Part shown: piece by piece, positions 8,723-11,440 of the stretch
How the letters are laid out: each line of letters opens with the position of its first letter
Position numbering within the stretch: the stretch's first letter is position 1
NCBI GenBank assembly: GCA_001801365.1
Contig: MGXL01000123.1
Location: forward strand, 1-11,440
Reading direction: 5' to 3'
DNA length: 11,440 bases
Source: Gammaproteobacteria bacterium RBG_16_57_12
GTDB taxonomy: Bacteria; Pseudomonadota; Gammaproteobacteria; RBG-16-57-12
Position numbers and translations under genes: made by a program
Notes under the pieces: generated by a model
What the model was told of the DNA's origin: nothing
The model's database searches: none
What the model saw: the letters and a program-made list of their open reading frames with translations, nothing else

Positions 8723-8770
8723 TTACTGGCGCGGGATTGAGAAATAGACTTTCGCAAGCTGTCGCTCGCT

Positions 8771-8842
8771 AAAATGGTATGCCTTCTGAAAATCAATTGA
8801 CACCATAAAATGGTATGCATTCGGAAAATCAGATAACACCAT
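8771..8842 (+). repeat. Two tandem 36-bp repeats related to the palindrome loop
   Basis: Units 8771-8806 and 8807-8842 both start AAAATGGTATGC and end ACACCAT; they agree at 31 of 36 positions by my count. The reverse complement of 7648-7683, in the loop of the upstream palindrome, agrees with the first unit at 32 of 36. The units therefore belong to the same repeat family in opposite orientation, and one has been duplicated in tandem here. Confidence 0.85.
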
Positions 8843-8860
8843 CCCACAGGGCATAATCAA

Positions 8861-8871
8861 CACCCTACAAC
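8861..8871 (+). repeat. Relic terminus of the palindromic element
   Basis: CACCCTACAAC matches the outer end of the right arm of the upstream palindrome (7717-7727). It lies 18 bp after the second 36-bp unit, in the order expected for a decayed copy of the element. The intervening bases no longer match the arm well, and I cannot recognise the other arm before 8771. Confidence 0.6.
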
Positions 8872-8896
8872 TATCAAAACTATTGAATGGTGGGTT

Positions 8897-11377
8897 TTAT
8901 CTCACTATCTCGGCTGTCTCAAGACGCTTGTCCACGCGCAACAGGCCCGCCAGCTCATCGGCGGGCACAGGCCGGCTGAAATAATAGCCCTGCATATGGT
9001 CACAGTGGTTTGTGGCCAGATAATCCAGTTGCTCCCGGGTCTCCACGCCCTCGGCGATCACCTTCATTTTCATGCTGTGGGCCATGGCGATGATGGAACG
9101 GGCGATGGCGGCGCTGTCTTCATCGGTGGTGATGTCAGAAATAAAGCTGCGGTCGATCTTCAGGATATCCAGCGGCAGGCGCTTGAGATAGCTCAGCGAG
9201 GAATAACCGGTGCCGAAATCGTCCACCGACAGACGCACGCCCAGCTCCTTGAGCCGGCTGAGCGTCTTCACCGTTTCGTCGATATCCCTGATGATGGTGC
9301 CCTCGGTAATCTCGATATCCAGATACCGATGCTCAAGGCCCACCTCCTCCAGAACGGCCTCCACGTTGGCGCTCAGACTCTTTTGCAGAAATTGCCTGGC
9401 GGATAAATTGACCGCCACGGCAATCGAGGGCAGGCCGAGCTCCTGCCAGGCGCGGTTTTGCCCGCAGGCCGTGGCCAGCACCCATTCCCCCACGGGTGCG
9501 ATCAGCCCGGTTTCCTCCAGCAGGGGGATGAATTCCGCCGGGGAGATGACGCCATGCTCCGGCGTCGTCCAGCGCAACAGGGCCTCGGCGCCGATCATCC
9601 TGCCGGTCATCAGATCCATCTGCGGTTGAAACACCAGCGTGAACTCATTCAGTTCCAGGGCGGTGCGCAGGCGAGCCGACATGGATAAACGCCGCACCGA
9701 TTTGCCGGCGCTCATGTCGGCGGAATAAAACTGGAACTCGCTCCATTCCTGTTCCTTGCAGCGTTGCAGGGCGATGTCGGCCTGCTTGAGCAGGGTCTGG
9801 GCATCGGCATGCTCCGCCGTAGACAGGCTGATGCCGATACTGCCGTTGATCACGATCTCGTGCTCGCCGATCCCGATGGGCTGGGTGAGCGCCTCGAGGA
9901 CCTGTCGGGCCAGCGCGGAGACTTCATCCGGTGATTCAATATCAACAATCAACAGGGCGAAGATATCCCCGCCGATCCTGGCCAGGGTATCGCACTGGCG
10001 CAGGATGCCGCGCAGCCGCACCGAGAGTTTCTGCACCAGCTTGTCGCCCACATCATGGCCCAGGGTTTCATTGATGTTCTTGAAGTGGTGCAGATCCAGC
10101 AGCAGCACGGCCAGCAGATTGCCGGCCGCATGCACCTTGCCCAGCGCCTGTTCAGTGCGGGTCATGAACAGGGTGCGGTTGGGCAGATCGGTCAGGATGT
10201 CGTAATTGGCCAGGTAATCAAGCCGCGCCTCGGCCTGCAACTCGTCGGTGATGTCCTTGCCGGTGGAAATGAAGTGGCTGATGCCGCCGCCACCGATCTT
10301 CAATGACCGGATGGTTTTCTGTTCGAAATAGATGCTGCCGTCCCTGCGGCGGTTGATGAAGGTGTCGCTGAAGATCTCGCCCCTGTTGAGGGCCCGCCAC
10401 ATGCGCTCGTAAAAGGCCGGCACAAGTTGCCCGGATTTGACCATATTGGGCCGCCTGCCCAGCAGCTCGCTCTTGCTGTATCCGGTCATGCGCTCATAGG
10501 CCGGATTGACATATTCGATGACGCCCTGTGGATCGGTGATCATCACCGCCTCCTGGGTCTGCTCGATGATGCCGGACAGCTTGCGCATGGTCGCCTCGGC
10601 CTCCTTGCGCCGGGTGATATCGCGCAGGATGACATTCAGAAAGACGCCCTGCGGCGTCTCCACCCGGGAGATCGAAGCCTCGGCGGGAAACTCGGCGCCA
10701 TCCTTGCGCAGACCGCAGATCTCGGCCCGCTGTCCCATCAGGCGGCTTTGTAACCCATCGGCCATGAACTGTTTGACGTACCGCTCATGCTGTGCGTGGA
10801 ATTGCCCGGGCAGCAGGACATTCAGCGGCTGGCCGATCATTTCCGCCGCTGCATAACCGAAGATGCGTTCCGCGCCCTGATTGAAATAAGTGATGTGTTG
10901 ATCCGTGTCGATGGAGATGATGGCATCCTCCGCGGTATCCAGCACCGTGGCCAGAAAATGCTCGGAGGGATTGAAGATCACCGGGCCATGTTGATGTGAC
11001 CGCGAGACCGTCACACGGCGCAGTACGGCGCTCAGGTGTTCGAGATGCTGAACCGGCACACAGTCGCGCGCGCCGGCGTCGATCAATCTGGCCGCCAAGG
11101 CCTCATCCATCCCGGCGGCCACCACGATCACCGGCAGATCGTGACCCTGTTTTTTCAGATCATCCAGTACTGCCTGGGTATCGGCGCCGCGCTCGGGCGC
11201 ATGATGGACAATCAGCACTTGCCAGGGCTCATTCCCCAGCGCCTCGTGCAGCTCGGCCAGGGAGACGACACACCGGCAATGCAACTCCCTCCACCCCTGC
11301 TCTCGCAGCCTAAGCGCCAACGCCTCTGCCTCAGCGTGGGAATCACCCTGTATCAGACAACGCAATTGATCGGACAT
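8897..11377 (-). CDS. Pseudo-receiver/PAS/PAS/GGDEF/EAL protein, probable c-di-GMP phosphodiesterase
   Basis: An 826-residue cytoplasmic signalling protein with no membrane segment. Residues 1-125 resemble a response-regulator receiver, but the phospho-acceptor position reads VLIVHHAP (54-61) with no Asp. Two PAS domains follow: about 137-258 ([20 protein letters not shown], ending [12 protein letters not shown]) and 262-385 ([20 protein letters not shown], ending GKDITDE). The GGDEF domain (about 386-550) keeps DILTDLPNR but has GGDIF at 469-473 in place of GGDEF, so cyclase activity is doubtful. The EAL domain (about 565-815) is complete: EAL 598-600, N657, E689, D719-D720, K740, E776 and Q796. 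It should hydrolyse c-di-GMP in response to a PAS-sensed signal. The start at 11377 has AAGGATGG just upstream (11381-11388). It converges on the kinase gene and is probably its own transcription unit. Confidence 0.93.
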   Translation of the reverse strand: MSDQLRCLIQGDSHAEAEALALRLREQGWRELHCRCVVSLAELHEALGNEPWQVLIVHHAPERGADTQAVLDDLKKQGHDLPVIVVAAGMDEALAARLIDAGARDCVPVQHLEHLSAVLRRVTVSRSHQHGPVIFNPSEHFLATVLDTAEDAIISIDTDQHITYFNQGAERIFGYAAAEMIGQPLNVLLPGQFHAQHERYVKQFMADGLQSRLMGQRAEICGLRKDGAEFPAEASISRVETPQGVFLNVILRDITRRKEAEATMRKLSGIIEQTQEAVMITDPQGVIEYVNPAYERMTGYSKSELLGRRPNMVKSGQLVPAFYERMWRALNRGEIFSDTFINRRRDGSIYFEQKTIRSLKIGGGGISHFISTGKDITDELQAEARLDYLANYDILTDLPNRTLFMTRTEQALGKVHAAGNLLAVLLLDLHHFKNINETLGHDVGDKLVQKLSVRLRGILRQCDTLARIGGDIFALLIVDIESPDEVSALARQVLEALTQPIGIGEHEIVINGSIGISLSTAEHADAQTLLKQADIALQRCKEQEWSEFQFYSADMSAGKSVRRLSMSARLRTALELNEFTLVFQPQMDLMTGRMIGAEALLRWTTPEHGVISPAEFIPLLEETGLIAPVGEWVLATACGQNRAWQELGLPSIAVAVNLSARQFLQKSLSANVEAVLEEVGLEHRYLDIEITEGTIIRDIDETVKTLSRLKELGVRLSVDDFGTGYSSLSYLKRLPLDILKIDRSFISDITTDEDSAAIARSIIAMAHSMKMKVIAEGVETREQLDYLATNHCDHMQGYYFSRPVPADELAGLLRVDKRLETAEIVR

Positions 11378-11440
11378 GGACCATCCTTTGACACAAATTT
11401 ATTTTTCTTATATCTGGACACCCGGCAGTACTGCGGTATT

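Noticed and set aside
8771..8842. The two 36-bp repeats as a small CRISPR array
   Set aside because: The units are directly adjacent with no spacers, there are no cas genes, and the unit matches the loop of a dispersed palindromic element.
11407..11412. TATAAG (minus strand) as a -10 box for the GGDEF/EAL gene
   Set aside because: No acceptable -35 hexamer is found at 16-18 bp upstream and only 28 bp of sequence lie beyond it, so it cannot be supported.

Overview
The window looks like chromosomal core DNA of a GC-rich gammaproteobacterium. The evidence is a divergent leuS / ybeL-type (DUF1451) pair followed by a Sel1-repeat gene, an arrangement I recall from Escherichia coli, together with a diheme cytochrome c4-type protein and a glycine cleavage operon whose P-protein is split into two subunits. 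The split P-protein and the cytochrome suggest a Chromatiales- or Thiotrichales-like respiratory lineage rather than an enteric one. This placement is inference from gene content.

Layout. At 1-578 (minus) lies the N-terminal part of leucyl-tRNA synthetase, running off the left edge. A 156-bp divergent promoter region follows. A tight plus-strand group then covers 735-2585: a zinc-ribbon DUF1451 protein, an exported Sel1-repeat protein and a diheme class I cytochrome c, the last two overlapping by 4 bp. After a 215-bp gap comes the glycine cleavage operon gcvT-gcvH-gcvPA-gcvPB (2801-7224), with dgkA joined to gcvPB by a 4-bp overlap (7221-7598). A PfkB-family kinase, most like broad-specificity bacterial nucleoside kinases, lies at 7790-8722. 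The right end is filled by a convergent minus-strand gene (8897-11377) for a pseudo-receiver/PAS/PAS/GGDEF/EAL protein of c-di-GMP metabolism.

How the genes work together. GcvT, GcvH and GcvPA/GcvPB together make the glycine decarboxylase system, which turns glycine into CO2, ammonia and methylene-tetrahydrofolate (with a dihydrolipoamide dehydrogenase encoded elsewhere). DgkA recycles diacylglycerol and the kinase probably salvages nucleosides. Their link to glycine cleavage appears to be positional only. The GGDEF/EAL protein has a degenerate GGDIF loop and an intact EAL active site, so it is probably a c-di-GMP phosphodiesterase.

The least ordinary part is non-coding. Between dgkA and the kinase is a compact palindromic element: two perfect 33-bp arms around a 47-bp loop. 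It sits between two exact 24-bp copies of the dgkA 3' end. Removing one repeat period (158 bp) would leave a dgkA frame ending 24 bp before the kinase start. Downstream of the kinase are two tandem 36-bp units related to the loop of that element, in opposite orientation, plus a relic of its terminal sequence, so the kinase gene is bracketed by related repeats. I see no phage, CRISPR, toxin-antitoxin or transposase genes, and no clear new multi-gene system.
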